The notes beneath the pieces were generated by a model. That model did not search any database. It saw only the letters and a program-made list of their open reading frames with translations, and was not told where the DNA came from. A DNA stretch of 64,000 bases from positions 24,943 to 88,942 of the forward strand of contig NZ_LMKM01000035.1 in assembly GCF_001421515.1 (NCBI RefSeq), read 5' to 3'. Both the position numbers and the translations under genes were made by a program. This DNA comes from Pedobacter sp. Leaf216. Its GTDB lineage: Bacteria; Bacteroidota; Bacteroidia; Sphingobacteriales; Sphingobacteriaceae. Shown here piece after piece: positions 26,653 to 36,065 of the stretch; position 1 is the first letter of the stretch; every line of letters starts with the position of its first letter.

Positions 26653-27429
26653 TTAATTTTTATTTAATTGCGAAATTGATTTCTGCATTTGGGCCATCAT
26701 CTGCGTTAATGTTTCCATGGTAGGGTCTGGTGCAGGTTCTGGTAATGAGGTAGAGATATACGCTTTAGCTTTCCAGATTTCCAAAATATCTTCTGCAGCA
26801 ATTGTATAGGCATCGTATACCTTATTATCAGATATTAATTTCAAATCTTTATTTTCTCTGAAACGGTTGCCAGCCCTTTTATAAACAACGCCTTCATTTT
26901 TACTGATTACGATATAGGTTTCGCCGGTTTTTACTTCGTTCCAATTGTCTAAATATTCGCCAATAATTACGCTACCTGGCTGAACGGGTAACATACTATC
27001 GCCCATAATTTCAAATGCCCTAAATGTACCCTGCCTTAAGGCAGCAAGAGGAAGCTGAAATTTTGGAAGATCACTAATATATTGTGGGTCTGAAAAACCA
27101 TTTAAATAACCAGCACTTGCTTTAACCGGAACCAATTCGATGTTCTCACGATCATTTTGATCTACAGAAATGCTAAGCACCCTTAGGTTAGATCCCTGGC
27201 TTTTCGGCTTCGGTTTCCAGCTGTCAGATATCTTCTCATTAATAAATTCATCGATGGTCAGGTCGAAGTATTCTGCTATTTTTTTTAGTAAATCATACTT
27301 CGGTTCTGCCCGGTCTTCCTCATAAGCGCCGATCAGCGATCTTTTGATTTCCATAATATCAGCGAAATTCTGCTGTGTATGGCCTTTTTTCTTCCTGAGG
27401 TACTTTAAATTATTTGAAATATTTGACAT
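26653..27429 (-). CDS. XRE/LexA-like repressor with S24 autoprotease domain
   Basis: DNA-damage- or stress-sensing repressor, 258 residues. An XRE helix-turn-helix (1-62; LRKKKGHTQQNFADIMEIKRSLI) is joined to a peptidase S24 domain. The catalytic pair is Ser145 (MGDSMLPV) and Lys184 (VYKRAG). A likely self-cleavage Ala-Gly lies at 106-107 (KASAGY), as in LexA and phage repressors. A Met/Gln-rich helix closes the protein. It is divergent from a GIY-YIG gene, and the 133 bp gap holds three palindromic or half-palindromic sites, so autoregulation and control of that gene are probable. Confidence 0.92.
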   Translation of the reverse strand: MSNISNNLKYLRKKKGHTQQNFADIMEIKRSLIGAYEEDRAEPKYDLLKKIAEYFDLTIDEFINEKISDSWKPKPKSQGSNLRVLSISVDQNDRENIELVPVKASAGYLNGFSDPQYISDLPKFQLPLAALRQGTFRAFEIMGDSMLPVQPGSVIIGEYLDNWNEVKTGETYIVISKNEGVVYKRAGNRFRENKDLKLISDNKVYDAYTIAAEDILEIWKAKAYISTSLPEPAPDPTMETLTQMMAQMQKSISQLNKN

Positions 27430-27456
27430 AAAAATAAATTTTAAAATAAATTTGGA

Positions 27457-27540
27457 ATTACTAAAATAGTTAGTAATTTTATGCTCATAAAGTTAGTAAT
27501 ATTATTTTGATTTGCAAGAGGGTATACTAAATAGTTTAGT
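27457..27540. promoter_or_regulatory. Three operator-like sites for the S24 repressor
   Basis: A perfect inverted repeat ATTACTAA-5-TTAGTAAT spans 27457-27477. A half site TTAGTAAT lies at 27493-27500. A second inverted repeat ACTAAA-TAG-TTTAGT spans 27526-27540. All share the core ACTAA/TTAGT and sit between the divergent repressor and GIY-YIG genes. Binding is inferred from position and symmetry. Confidence 0.65.
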
Positions 27541-27562
27541 TTTAATTTTTAAACACAGGATC

Positions 27563-27913
27563 ATGAAAAAGTTTGTTTATATCGTTACCGACAGAAATCG
27601 TACAAGTATGCACGTGGGCATGAGCTCAGATTTGATTAAGACGCTGGATTTCTACAAACAGATGCCAAACTTATTTTTCGATAGCGGGCAGCAATTAACG
27701 CGGTTGGTTTATTTTGAAGAGTTTAAAACGGAAGCACAGGCATTAGGCCGATTCAAAACAATAAGCAGGTTTACCCGTATGCAAAAAGAGCGATTGGTTA
27801 GATCTTGTAATCCAGATTGGATTGATTTAACAATTGGTCTTGATTTTGAAAATATTCTTTTAGAAAGAAATACTACCAATCAGGTTAAACTCTCATTTTC
27901 CAGTTTATCTTAA
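27563..27913 (+). CDS. GIY-YIG-like nuclease-fold protein
   Basis: A 116-residue protein, probably of the GIY-YIG/UPF0213 (YhbQ) type. The start at 27563 (MKKFVYIVTDRNR) is preferred over the ATG at 27512, which lies inside the operator region. The first strand VYIVTD replaces VYIL and HVGMSSDL replaces the YxG-SxDL element. FKTEAQALGRFKTISRFTRMQKERLV matches the E-x-A...R-E-KxIKxWxRxxK pattern. The GIY and YIG motifs are degenerate, so nuclease activity is doubtful. It faces the LexA-like repressor across shared operators, suggesting damage-inducible expression. Confidence 0.72.
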   Translation: MKKFVYIVTDRNRTSMHVGMSSDLIKTLDFYKQMPNLFFDSGQQLTRLVYFEEFKTEAQALGRFKTISRFTRMQKERLVRSCNPDWIDLTIGLDFENILLERNTTNQVKLSFSSLS

Positions 27914-27976
27914 CCAGGTTTTAAGGTATAGATATTTAATAAAAATACGAATGAAATTTAGGCTTATAAAAAAAAT

Positions 27977-28013
27977 GCTTGAATGATCAGAATAGTTTTC
28001 CAATCATTCAAGC
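27977..28013. terminator. Bidirectional terminator between convergent genes
   Basis: An 11-bp perfect stem GCTTGAATGAT / ATCATTCAAGC with a 15-base loop, A-rich on the left and T-ending on the right, between the convergent GIY-YIG and TolB-like genes. Confidence 0.6.
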
Positions 28014-28104
28014 AATCTTTAGCTTTATATTTGTTATTTAATTATTCTCACATTAAATATTGAATAATTCTCTCATTCCATCATTCTCTATTTTAACCCG
28101 TTAC

Positions 28105-31100
28105 CTACCATCCGGGTGCAAAAGTTAAACCAAATACCCCGGTTTTAACATCTTTACGCTGAAAAGGAATGGCATAATAAGGTTCCAGTACGAAATAACC
28201 GAAAACATTTACACGTAACGATATACCAACGCTCATTGCCGGCACACGCTCAGTTGTAGATTGATAGGTAACAGGCTTTTGCTTATCATCCAGCACAGGT
28301 GCTCCATTATTATCCAATAATGGTAAAGTGGTATAAGTTGGCTCACTTTTAAATTTTACTTTCGTATCATTTGTCCAGGCTAAACCTGCATCAAAGAATA
28401 GATTTAAATCAGAAAATAGAAATTTAGAAGGAATAGCGGCTAATTTTTTCGGACCTGTAAATGGTAAACGTACTTCAAAATTAAAAACTGCAATTTTACT
28501 TCCTGTTAACTGGTTAATATCAAAAGACTCCGAAGATTGAGCTGAAGTACTCTTGTAAATAGAATTGGATTCATAACCCCTTATTAAATAAGGATAACCA
28601 ACATACAATGGATAGAGCCTGTCTGCATCTTTACCAATCCTTAAAGTATTGTAACTTCTAACCGCAAAAGTTACTGGCTTAGCGCGCCAATATTTGCGAA
28701 GGTCGGCAGTTACTCCGGCAAAATTATAGGTTCCGAAGTATTTTTCTCCGCTTACACGATACCTAAAACCATCAAGCGGACCTGTTAATCCGAAAATTGA
28801 GTTATCACCAACAAAACCAGCATTTAATTGATAAAGCGTGAAGGAATTAAATGGAATGCCATAATCCTGAGAAGCAACATCATTAGAGATTCTGGTTTTA
28901 TCTTGTCCAATGAAGTTTCCGGCTGAGTTATAATAATTGCTATATCTGTCAATTCGATAGCTGTAATGAGAAAACGACCCACCCAATTCAAATCTATGTA
29001 TTTTGCTGAATGGGTATGCGCCGAAAACCTGAACTTGATCTTCAAACGTTCTGATAATATCTGTTCTATCTGCCAAGGCTTTAATGGTAGAATTGTCGCT
29101 GGTAGGCAGATTCTCATATCCATAAGACCTAAAACCAGACACATATGGAATATGCGACACAGCAGCACCCCAATTTATCCTGCTTTTCTGATTGATATAT
29201 CCTACCAAACCGCCAAAATCGTAAATCTCTCCGTTGACAGATAAATTTGCTACAATCTGGTTAGTTCCTAAAATATCGCTAAACATGCCCACAATACCGC
29301 CTGATACCCCTGTTCCAAATCTACTTGTTGATACACCAACACCGCTGTTTGCTAAATAATCCAATCTGAATTTTGGTTTATAAGGAACCGTTTTCATTGA
29401 ATCTGCCACAGTTTTTTCGAAACGGTCGAAATTATTTAGGTTGGAATTGATGATATTAACTCCAATATTTTCCATAGGAGGAAGGATAGCTGCATCAAAG
29501 TTTTCTTCTTGATTGCCAATCCTCTTTGCTTTAAAACTGCTCAATTTAGCATTGTATAAAGTGTAACGCTGGTAGCGGTAGTAGCTGTATACAATTTCAT
29601 CTGTGGTGGATACAGATATTGCAGGTGAAAATTCAGTAATTCCGCTTATTCCTGTAAAATAATCCGTTAACTGATCAACTGAATTGTCTTCAAAATTATA
29701 TTTATATAAATTTCTGAAACCATCTCTGTTAGAGAGGAAATAAATATTTTGACTGTTAGCAGAAAACTGGGCATTAAGGTTATTGGCACCCGCAAAAACA
29801 TTAAGGTTACTTACCGTTTTGGAAGCAATATCGTAAACGGCCAAATTAATCGGCAAAACCGCATTTACAACATTTGCCTGAATGGCAGCTCTATCGGACG
29901 AGAATACCAGTTTTTTGCCATCTGGAGAATAATTCGGTGCATAATCTGAATATACATCATTGGTAATTTGTGTTACCACTTTGGTATCCAGGTTGTAAGA
30001 GAAAATATCACTTTGTCCCTCAACCATACCCGAAAAGGCAACATCTTTTCCATTTGGCGACCAGGTTAAATTACCAAACTGCTGCACCTGATCCATTGCT
30101 GTTTGCGAAACAGTAGAGCCGTTTGCAACATTAATAATCATCATCTGGTTTTTACCATGACTGAAAATACTAAATGCAAATTGTTTGCTGTCTGGCGACC
30201 AAGCTCCTGCTGATTCGATAAAGTTAAAATCATCAATGTGACCATTGGAAATCTGACTACTTAACTTTCTGATAATCCGCCCGGTTTTTGCATCTGCCAG
30301 AAATAAATCTATGCCAAATAAATCTTTTTCAGACATAAAGGCCAAATATTTTCCATCAGGACTTAACGCAGGGGCAACATTCATATTCCCAGCATTTTTA
30401 TTATCGATAATTTTTGTACCTGTAATTTTAATCTGCGAACTATCGGCCTTCAACATTGGTTTATAGTGCGCATCTATTGAATTTTTCCAAAGTCCTGAAA
30501 GTGTTTTGTCATCATAACCAAAAGTATATCTGATCGCATTTTCATAACCGTATTTAGCGGTGTTTTTAAATAACGGTACAATGGTTGTATCTCCATATTG
30601 CGAACCTATATATGTCCAAAATGCTTGTCCGTAACGGTAAGGAAAATATTTGTTGGAATTTGTTAAATCTTTTAATGAAGGAATATCGCGGTTTAACATG
30701 GCATCACGCATCCACATTGAAGTAAATGCATCTTTTTTTCCTATGGATAAATATTCGGCCATCCCTTCAACCATCCATAGCGGAGTTTGACCTACATTTT
30801 CAAGGCTAATAGAATCTTTTTCAAGCAGAAGATGGTATTGAAAAGCATGTACAAGCTCATGGCCTAAAACGTGCCTGGTTTGGCTGTTAAGTTCCATCAC
30901 CGGCATAATAACCCTGTTTTTCAATGCTTCGGTAACCCCACCTGTTCCGATTCCGATTTCTCCGTTTAAAACAGTTGTTTGCTGAAAATCAGGATGGTTA
31001 TTGTATAAAATAATAGGATTTTTCTTTAAAAAAGTATCTCTAAAAACTTCCTGATGCATTTTATACCAGGTTTCTGCATCTTGAGAGAAGCGTTTTAAAA

Positions 31101-31278
31101 GTTTTTCATTTTTGATGTAATAGTATATTTCAAAATGGGGAGTTTGCAAAACTTTAAAATCAAGTGTTTTGTATCTCACTTTATTTTGTCCGAAATATTG
31201 AGCTTTAACCGAAAAGGAAAGAATAAGCAGGAGTAATAGAGAAAAGTATCGCTTTAATAAAGTAGAGCCTATTTTCAT
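28105..31278 (-). CDS. Metallopeptidase-TolB propeller-outer membrane barrel fusion
   Basis: A 1057-residue envelope protein with three modules. After a signal peptide (1-26) comes a gluzincin-like domain with His140-Glu141-x-x-His144 in GHELVHAFQ and a possible third ligand Glu171 in EGMAEYLS. Residues about 300-620 carry repeated PD40/TolB propeller blades (SPDGKYLAFMSEKD, SPNGKDVAFSG, SPDGKKLVFSSDR). The C-terminal part (about 640-1057) is beta-rich and ends like a surface-antigen barrel (FGLTFAPGW, last residue aromatic), with an FNFEVRLPF motif as in BamA-type D15 domains. The function is unknown; a surface protease or secretion device is possible. Monocistronic. Confidence 0.85.
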   Translation of the reverse strand: MKIGSTLLKRYFSLLLLLILSFSVKAQYFGQNKVRYKTLDFKVLQTPHFEIYYYIKNEKLLKRFSQDAETWYKMHQEVFRDTFLKKNPIILYNNHPDFQQTTVLNGEIGIGTGGVTEALKNRVIMPVMELNSQTRHVLGHELVHAFQYHLLLEKDSISLENVGQTPLWMVEGMAEYLSIGKKDAFTSMWMRDAMLNRDIPSLKDLTNSNKYFPYRYGQAFWTYIGSQYGDTTIVPLFKNTAKYGYENAIRYTFGYDDKTLSGLWKNSIDAHYKPMLKADSSQIKITGTKIIDNKNAGNMNVAPALSPDGKYLAFMSEKDLFGIDLFLADAKTGRIIRKLSSQISNGHIDDFNFIESAGAWSPDSKQFAFSIFSHGKNQMMIINVANGSTVSQTAMDQVQQFGNLTWSPNGKDVAFSGMVEGQSDIFSYNLDTKVVTQITNDVYSDYAPNYSPDGKKLVFSSDRAAIQANVVNAVLPINLAVYDIASKTVSNLNVFAGANNLNAQFSANSQNIYFLSNRDGFRNLYKYNFEDNSVDQLTDYFTGISGITEFSPAISVSTTDEIVYSYYRYQRYTLYNAKLSSFKAKRIGNQEENFDAAILPPMENIGVNIINSNLNNFDRFEKTVADSMKTVPYKPKFRLDYLANSGVGVSTSRFGTGVSGGIVGMFSDILGTNQIVANLSVNGEIYDFGGLVGYINQKSRINWGAAVSHIPYVSGFRSYGYENLPTSDNSTIKALADRTDIIRTFEDQVQVFGAYPFSKIHRFELGGSFSHYSYRIDRYSNYYNSAGNFIGQDKTRISNDVASQDYGIPFNSFTLYQLNAGFVGDNSIFGLTGPLDGFRYRVSGEKYFGTYNFAGVTADLRKYWRAKPVTFAVRSYNTLRIGKDADRLYPLYVGYPYLIRGYESNSIYKSTSAQSSESFDINQLTGSKIAVFNFEVRLPFTGPKKLAAIPSKFLFSDLNLFFDAGLAWTNDTKVKFKSEPTYTTLPLLDNNGAPVLDDKQKPVTYQSTTERVPAMSVGISLRVNVFGYFVLEPYYAIPFQRKDVKTGVFGLTFAPGW

Positions 31279-31454
31279 ATGTTTGGTTTTAGTATTGATG
31301 TTCAGTAATTTACGAAAATTAAATAGTGAAAGATTTAGAAACTAAAAATAGCAATAGTTTAAAATACTATTGAAATTTTAACACTTTTACAAAGTTTTCT
31401 ATCCTTAAACTCAGATATGCAATGGATCTGAGCCATTTATTCAGAAATGACGTC

Positions 31455-33905
31455 TTATTGTTGATTATTTTCGTTCTTTTTCTTTTCCTTTTCTTCCTGG
31501 CGCTGTTTTCTTCTCAATTCTCTTTCTTCTTTTCTGGTTAGCGGTACTGTAGTTGCGGGCGTGGTTTGTGCAGGATCCGTTTTCTTTTCATCCTTTTTAA
31601 CTTCCGGCTCAACTGTTACAGGAACTTCTGTTGCAGGCACTTCCGGTACTGTGAATTCTGTAGAATCTACAACAGCACTATCTGTTGATGTAGTATCCCT
31701 TATAATTTGAGGACTAGGGCAATTGTAAGTTCTGGTGATATCAACAGTCGCTTTTGGAAAAGCACCATAAGTATAACCTGATTTGGGATCAAGATAAACC
31801 TTCTCCATAAATTTAGCAAAAATGGGCAATGCCGTTCTTGAACCTTCACCTTGTTCGCCATTTTTAAAGTGCGCTGTCCGCTCATCACAGCCCACCCAAA
31901 CACCTGTAACAAGGTCTTTAGTTAATCCCATGTACCATGCATCAACATAATCAGAAGATGTACCTGTTTTACCGCCAATCTGGTTGTTCTTCTTAAATAG
32001 GTTTGGCCATTCCCACAAGGCTTGCGATGTTCCTCCGGGTTCTTCCATACCACCACGGAACATATATGTCATTAACCAGGCAATCTCTTCCGTTAAAACC
32101 CTTTTCGTTTTCGGCTTAAACTCATCAATTATTTTATTGTCTTGATCGGTAATTTTTTCCACCAAAATTGGATCAGTTTTAATGCCCTTATTCATGAAGG
32201 TGGCATATGCTTTTACCATTTCGTATACGGTAACATCATTAGAACCCAAACTCACTGACGGAACAGACTCTAAATGACTGTCAATACCACATTCGTGTGC
32301 AGATTTTACCACATTATCCCAGCCTACTTTTTCGGTAACCTGAGCAGTAATGGTATTCACCGATTTTGCCATGGCCCAACGCAGGCTCATTTCGCGGTAT
32401 GAAACACTGTAATCAGCATTTTTAGGCTCCCAATATTTGGTTTCGCCTTTATCCTGATAGGCTATTTTAACAGGTTTATCTGTGAATTTATCACATGGGC
32501 TCATGCCTTGCTCTAGTGCTGTTAAATAAGCAAAAGGTTTAAATGTAGATCCGGCTTGACGCTTAGATTGATTAACGTGATCATATTTAAAAAATTTATG
32601 GTCGATGCCACCCACCCAAACCTTAATTTTTCCACTCGCTGGTTCCATAGTCATCATCCCTGTATTCATGATTTTTCCGTAATAACGGATAGAATCTAAA
32701 GTTGAAAATGAGGTATCACGGTCACCTTTGTAAGTGAAAATCTGCATCCTTTTCTTTTTATTGAAATAGGCTTTAACAGAATCCGGATTATTTGGGAATT
32801 TCTTCTGTAAAAGGGCATAAATAGGCAGGTTTTTCATTGCTCTATCCGGATAATCAACTTTCTGCTTTTCTGAATCGTACCATGGATCTTCATTACCCCA
32901 AACACTATAAAACCTGCGTTGCAGAATTCTCATTTGATCTGCAACAGCTTCCTCGGCATACCCCTGAAGTCTGGAATCAATAGTGGTATAAATTTTAAGT
33001 CCATCTTCGTAAAGGTCATAACCATTATCCGTGCACCATTTTTCAAGATATTTGGCTACAGCAGCACGTAAATAGGAATCGCCATCACTACCATCCTGTA
33101 CTTTACCTTCTTTTAATTTAATCGGTTCTTTTGATAATTCAGTTAAACTATCTTTACTCAGGTACTTATATTTATTCATTTGCGCAAGCACCACATTTCT
33201 TCTTTCTAATGCTTTAGCAGGATTTTTAGTCGGGTTATATAAGGTTGTGCCTTTAAGCATTCCTACAAGCATTGCAGCATCAGTAGTGGATAAATCTTTT
33301 GCTTCTTTATCAAAATAAATGCGGCTTGCGGTTTTAATTCCGTAGGTATTGTTACCAAAAGAAACGGTATTGAGGTACATCGTAATGATCTCATTTTTAG
33401 GATAGTTAGACTCCAACTTTACTGCCGTTTGCCATTCTTTTAATTTTACGATCAATGTTCTTACCAGAGGGATTTTAATTAATAAGCCCTGAGATTTATT
33501 ATACCTTGTGCGGTAAAGGTTTTTTGCCAATTGTTGTGTAATGGTACTGGCCCCGCCATCTTTTCCAAAACCTACAACTGCACGGCCTACAGCTTGTAAA
33601 TCAATACCCCAATGTTTATAAAAACGAACATCTTCTGTTGCTACCAAAGCCTGTATTACACTAGGCGCAATTTCTTCATAATTGATAGGTGTTCTGTTCT
33701 CTTTAAAGTACCTGCCGATCAGTTTTCCATCTGCAGTATAGAGCTCAGAGCCAACGCGAAGGGTAGGGGCTTTAATATCATGAACACTTGGTGAGTAACC
33801 AAATAACCATAAAAAGTTTAATTGTAGTGCTGAAAAGAAAATTACTATAAAAAATAAAACAATTGTAGGATAACGTAAGTACTTGTTTTTTATCTCTTTA
33901 AACAT
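31455..33905 (-). CDS. Class A penicillin-binding protein 1A
   Basis: Bifunctional peptidoglycan glycosyltransferase and DD-transpeptidase, anchored by one N-terminal membrane span (about 15-35). It is 816 residues. The GT51 domain shows VATEDVRFYKHWGID with the catalytic Glu, GGASTITQQLAKNL and the KxxEIitMYLN segment. The transpeptidase has the SXXK motif in KRQAGSTFKPFAYL, the SVN motif (AKSVNTITAQ) and KTGT (GGKTGTSSDYVDAWY). The C-terminal 80 residues are a Pro/Thr-rich then highly charged Lys/Glu tail without fold. It is divergent from PPK2 with a 143 bp gap. Confidence 0.96.
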   Translation of the reverse strand: MFKEIKNKYLRYPTIVLFFIVIFFSALQLNFLWLFGYSPSVHDIKAPTLRVGSELYTADGKLIGRYFKENRTPINYEEIAPSVIQALVATEDVRFYKHWGIDLQAVGRAVVGFGKDGGASTITQQLAKNLYRTRYNKSQGLLIKIPLVRTLIVKLKEWQTAVKLESNYPKNEIITMYLNTVSFGNNTYGIKTASRIYFDKEAKDLSTTDAAMLVGMLKGTTLYNPTKNPAKALERRNVVLAQMNKYKYLSKDSLTELSKEPIKLKEGKVQDGSDGDSYLRAAVAKYLEKWCTDNGYDLYEDGLKIYTTIDSRLQGYAEEAVADQMRILQRRFYSVWGNEDPWYDSEKQKVDYPDRAMKNLPIYALLQKKFPNNPDSVKAYFNKKKRMQIFTYKGDRDTSFSTLDSIRYYGKIMNTGMMTMEPASGKIKVWVGGIDHKFFKYDHVNQSKRQAGSTFKPFAYLTALEQGMSPCDKFTDKPVKIAYQDKGETKYWEPKNADYSVSYREMSLRWAMAKSVNTITAQVTEKVGWDNVVKSAHECGIDSHLESVPSVSLGSNDVTVYEMVKAYATFMNKGIKTDPILVEKITDQDNKIIDEFKPKTKRVLTEEIAWLMTYMFRGGMEEPGGTSQALWEWPNLFKKNNQIGGKTGTSSDYVDAWYMGLTKDLVTGVWVGCDERTAHFKNGEQGEGSRTALPIFAKFMEKVYLDPKSGYTYGAFPKATVDITRTYNCPSPQIIRDTTSTDSAVVDSTEFTVPEVPATEVPVTVEPEVKKDEKKTDPAQTTPATTVPLTRKEERELRRKQRQEEKEKKKNENNQQ

Positions 33906-34048
33906 ATTGAATAAGATGATCTTTAGGTAAAAGCTGTGGCGTTAAATATAAAAAACTCTATATGCAAATTAACGTATTTAATTTACTTATTTTTTAGTTC
34001 TATATTTAAATTACAGATGCATCAATTTAGCTAATATAATATACGATT

Positions 34049-34927
34049 ATGAAAAACGAATTTAAGGGACTAATTGTACAGGGCGAGAAGAAATTTTCAT
34101 TAAAAAACCATAAAACAGATTTTACCGGAGGCTACAATAAGGAAAAAGCCAAGGATGCATTGGTAAATTCGAAAATAGAGCTTAACCACTTACAGGAAAG
34201 ATTATACGCATCTGGCAAACATTCAGTTCTGATAATTTTTCAGGCGATGGATGCCGCAGGGAAAGATAGTGCAATAGAACACGTTATGATTGGTTTAAAT
34301 CCTCAAGGATGCCAGGTATACAGTTTTAAGGTGCCAACTTCCGAAGAATATGAACATGATTTTTTATGGAGACATTATAAGGCTTTGCCGGAGCGTGGAC
34401 GGATTGGAATTCATAACCGTTCTCATTATGAAAACGTGTTGGTTTGTAAAGTACACCCTGAATATATTTTAAGTGAAAATATCCCTGGTTTTGCAGACAT
34501 AAAAAAGATTAATAAAAATTTTTGGCAGCAACGTTACAAGAGCGTAAGGAACTTTGAAGAGCATTTAACAGCAAATGGAACTGTAATTCTAAAGTTTTTT
34601 CTGAATGTGGGTAAAGATGAACAAAAGCAGCGTTTTTTAGACCGGATTGATGACCCCACTAAAAACTGGAAATTTTCATCAGGCGACATTAAAGAAAGGG
34701 CGCTTTGGGATAAATACATGAACGCTTACGAAGATGCCATTAACGAAACCAGTACCGAAGATTCGCCATGGCATATTATACCTGCTGATAAAAAATGGTT
34801 TGCAAGGTTGGCAATCAGTGAAATAATTGTAGATAAATTAAAAAGTTTAGACCTTAAGTTTCCCGTATTGGGCGAAGAAGAAGTTGCAAAGCTCAACGAA
34901 ACAAAAACGATCTTATTGAATGAATAA
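34049..34927 (+). CDS. ppk2: Polyphosphate kinase 2
   Basis: Transfers phosphate between polyphosphate and nucleotides, in the cytosol. It is 292 residues with a single PPK2 domain. The Walker A motif is QAMDAAGKDSAIEHV (Asp68, Gly71, Lys72, Asp73). The lid and Walker B region GRIGIHNRSHYENVLV carries Asn123-Arg124-Ser125. WKFSSGDIKERALWDKYMNAYEDAI is the conserved C-terminal lid. The single-domain form fits ADP- or AMP-phosphorylating classes; which one cannot be told. With ppk1, ppx and ppgK this is the fourth polyphosphate gene within 30 kb. It converges on rnpB with about 5 bp between ends. Confidence 0.95.
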   Translation: MKNEFKGLIVQGEKKFSLKNHKTDFTGGYNKEKAKDALVNSKIELNHLQERLYASGKHSVLIIFQAMDAAGKDSAIEHVMIGLNPQGCQVYSFKVPTSEEYEHDFLWRHYKALPERGRIGIHNRSHYENVLVCKVHPEYILSENIPGFADIKKINKNFWQQRYKSVRNFEEHLTANGTVILKFFLNVGKDEQKQRFLDRIDDPTKNWKFSSGDIKERALWDKYMNAYEDAINETSTEDSPWHIIPADKKWFARLAISEIIVDKLKSLDLKFPVLGEEEVAKLNETKTILLNE

Positions 34928-34933
34928 AAAAAT

Positions 34934-35325
34934 GCAGGTCTATAAGCCGGGTTCTGTTTCCTGATTGCTCAGGATTTCTATCATTTATCCACTATAAACG
35001 TTGCCGTTTATCTCTAACGACCTACCCACTAACATCGGACGGGCAGCCCTTTATCCCGACGTAAAGTTGGGATGTTAGCCTATTTGGTCTTTCAACTCCC
35101 GGGGTTTACAAACCACTACAGTCGCCTGTAATGCTCGTGCGCTCTTACCGCACGTTTTCACCCTTACTCCGACAAAGTCGGGGCGGTATATTTTCTGTTG
35201 CACTAATCCGTAATTCAGGTTTTCATTCCTAAATCCCTTTCCGTTAGAAAGCGGGATGCCCTGCGTTGCCCGGACTTTCCTCTCTTCCGGTTTTATCCGG
35301 AACAGCGATAGAACAACCTGCATTT
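34934..35325 (-). ncRNA. rnpB: RNase P RNA component
   Basis: Catalytic RNA that matures tRNA 5' ends. On the minus strand the 5' part holds the conserved GAGGAAAGTCCGGGC (around 35267-35283). The 3' part holds ACAGAACCCGGCTTATAG (around 34941-34957). The two ends pair as GCAGGT / ACCTGC to close helix P1. The length of about 390 bases is usual for bacterial A-type RNA. A run of coding frame inside it is accidental. The exact 5' and 3' ends are estimated from the P1 pairing. Confidence 0.93.
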
Positions 35326-35372
35326 TGCGCAAAGATGGGTTTTTTATTCATATTATGCGAATTTGCATTGTA

Positions 35373-35834
35373 CTATTCATTTGCCAATAAATATATTTCA
35401 TCAAGCACTTTTTTAGAAAATCTAAAATTTGTTTGTTGTATTTTTTGAAAAATAGGTTTAACTGAAGTGATAAGTCCGTAATTTTTTGCTTTCAGAATGA
35501 TGCCTAAGGTGCCTGTATAAACAAGATTAAACCGCTCAGCTGCTTTTCTACCTTTGTTATCATCTAAAATAAGTAGTGTGTTTTCTGATTCCATAGCTAA
35601 TGCAATAGCACTTGCTTCACCAGCATCAATATCGAGAGAATTTTGAAATGAAATGTTCTTTGGCGTTCTGATCTCAATCCACTCAGGTAAGGGAGACCCA
35701 AATTCAGAAGCAATGGTTGTTGTAGTAATAATTTTTGAGAAAAGTAATTTTAAAAGGCCGAGTTCTCCAACTTTTTCCAGAAGAATGAAGCAACTGGTAT
35801 CAGCAATTACTAGCTCATATTTTTTCTGCATCAC
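35373..35834 (-). CDS. PIN-like toxin (DUF3368 family)
   Basis: Putative ribonuclease toxin of 153 residues. Acidic PIN residues are visible: Asp12 (IADTSC), Glu44 (IASEFG), Asp70/Glu73 (DIDAGEASAIALA) and Asp91-Asp92 (LILDDNKGRKAAE), matching the DUF3368 pattern. Its start overlaps the end of the UPF0175 antitoxin gene by 20 bp, the typical order antitoxin then toxin. It lies about 50 bp upstream of rnpB on the same strand. The length is normal and no truncation is seen. Confidence 0.88.
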   Translation of the reverse strand: MMQKKYELVIADTSCFILLEKVGELGLLKLLFSKIITTTTIASEFGSPLPEWIEIRTPKNISFQNSLDIDAGEASAIALAMESENTLLILDDNKGRKAAERFNLVYTGTLGIILKAKNYGLITSVKPIFQKIQQTNFRFSKKVLDEIYLLANE

Positions 35835-36042
35835 TTAACATTTCTGAAACGGGATAGTTAAGTATTGAAACACCATAATTAGAAAGCAAATCAGAAAAAG
35901 TACGTTTAGATAGGCCCACCATAGATGCTGCTTGACCTAAAGATAATTTTCCAGATTCATATAACTTTGCTGCGATAAATCGCACGGTATCATGCTCATG
36001 TTCGCCTAAGCTATCTGGAACTTGTAGGGTTATCGTTGTCAT
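35815..36042 (-). CDS. UPF0175 family antitoxin
   Basis: A 75-residue antitoxin partner of the DUF3368 toxin. It contains a short helix-turn-helix (LSLGQAASMVGLSKRTFSDLLSNYG, residues about 33-57) preceded by the HDTVRFIAAKLYESGKLS segment typical of UPF0175. It should bind both the toxin and its own promoter. The gene ends inside the toxin gene (20 bp overlap), implying coupled translation. The upstream gap to cytochrome c is only 23 bp of AT-rich sequence. Confidence 0.88.
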   Translation of the reverse strand: MTTITLQVPDSLGEHEHDTVRFIAAKLYESGKLSLGQAASMVGLSKRTFSDLLSNYGVSILNYPVSEMLSDAEKI

Positions 36043-36065
36043 AGTTTAAATATACGAAATTATAT

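Noticed and set aside
35075-35332. 85-residue open frame
   Set aside because: It lies inside the RNase P RNA, which explains the sequence fully.
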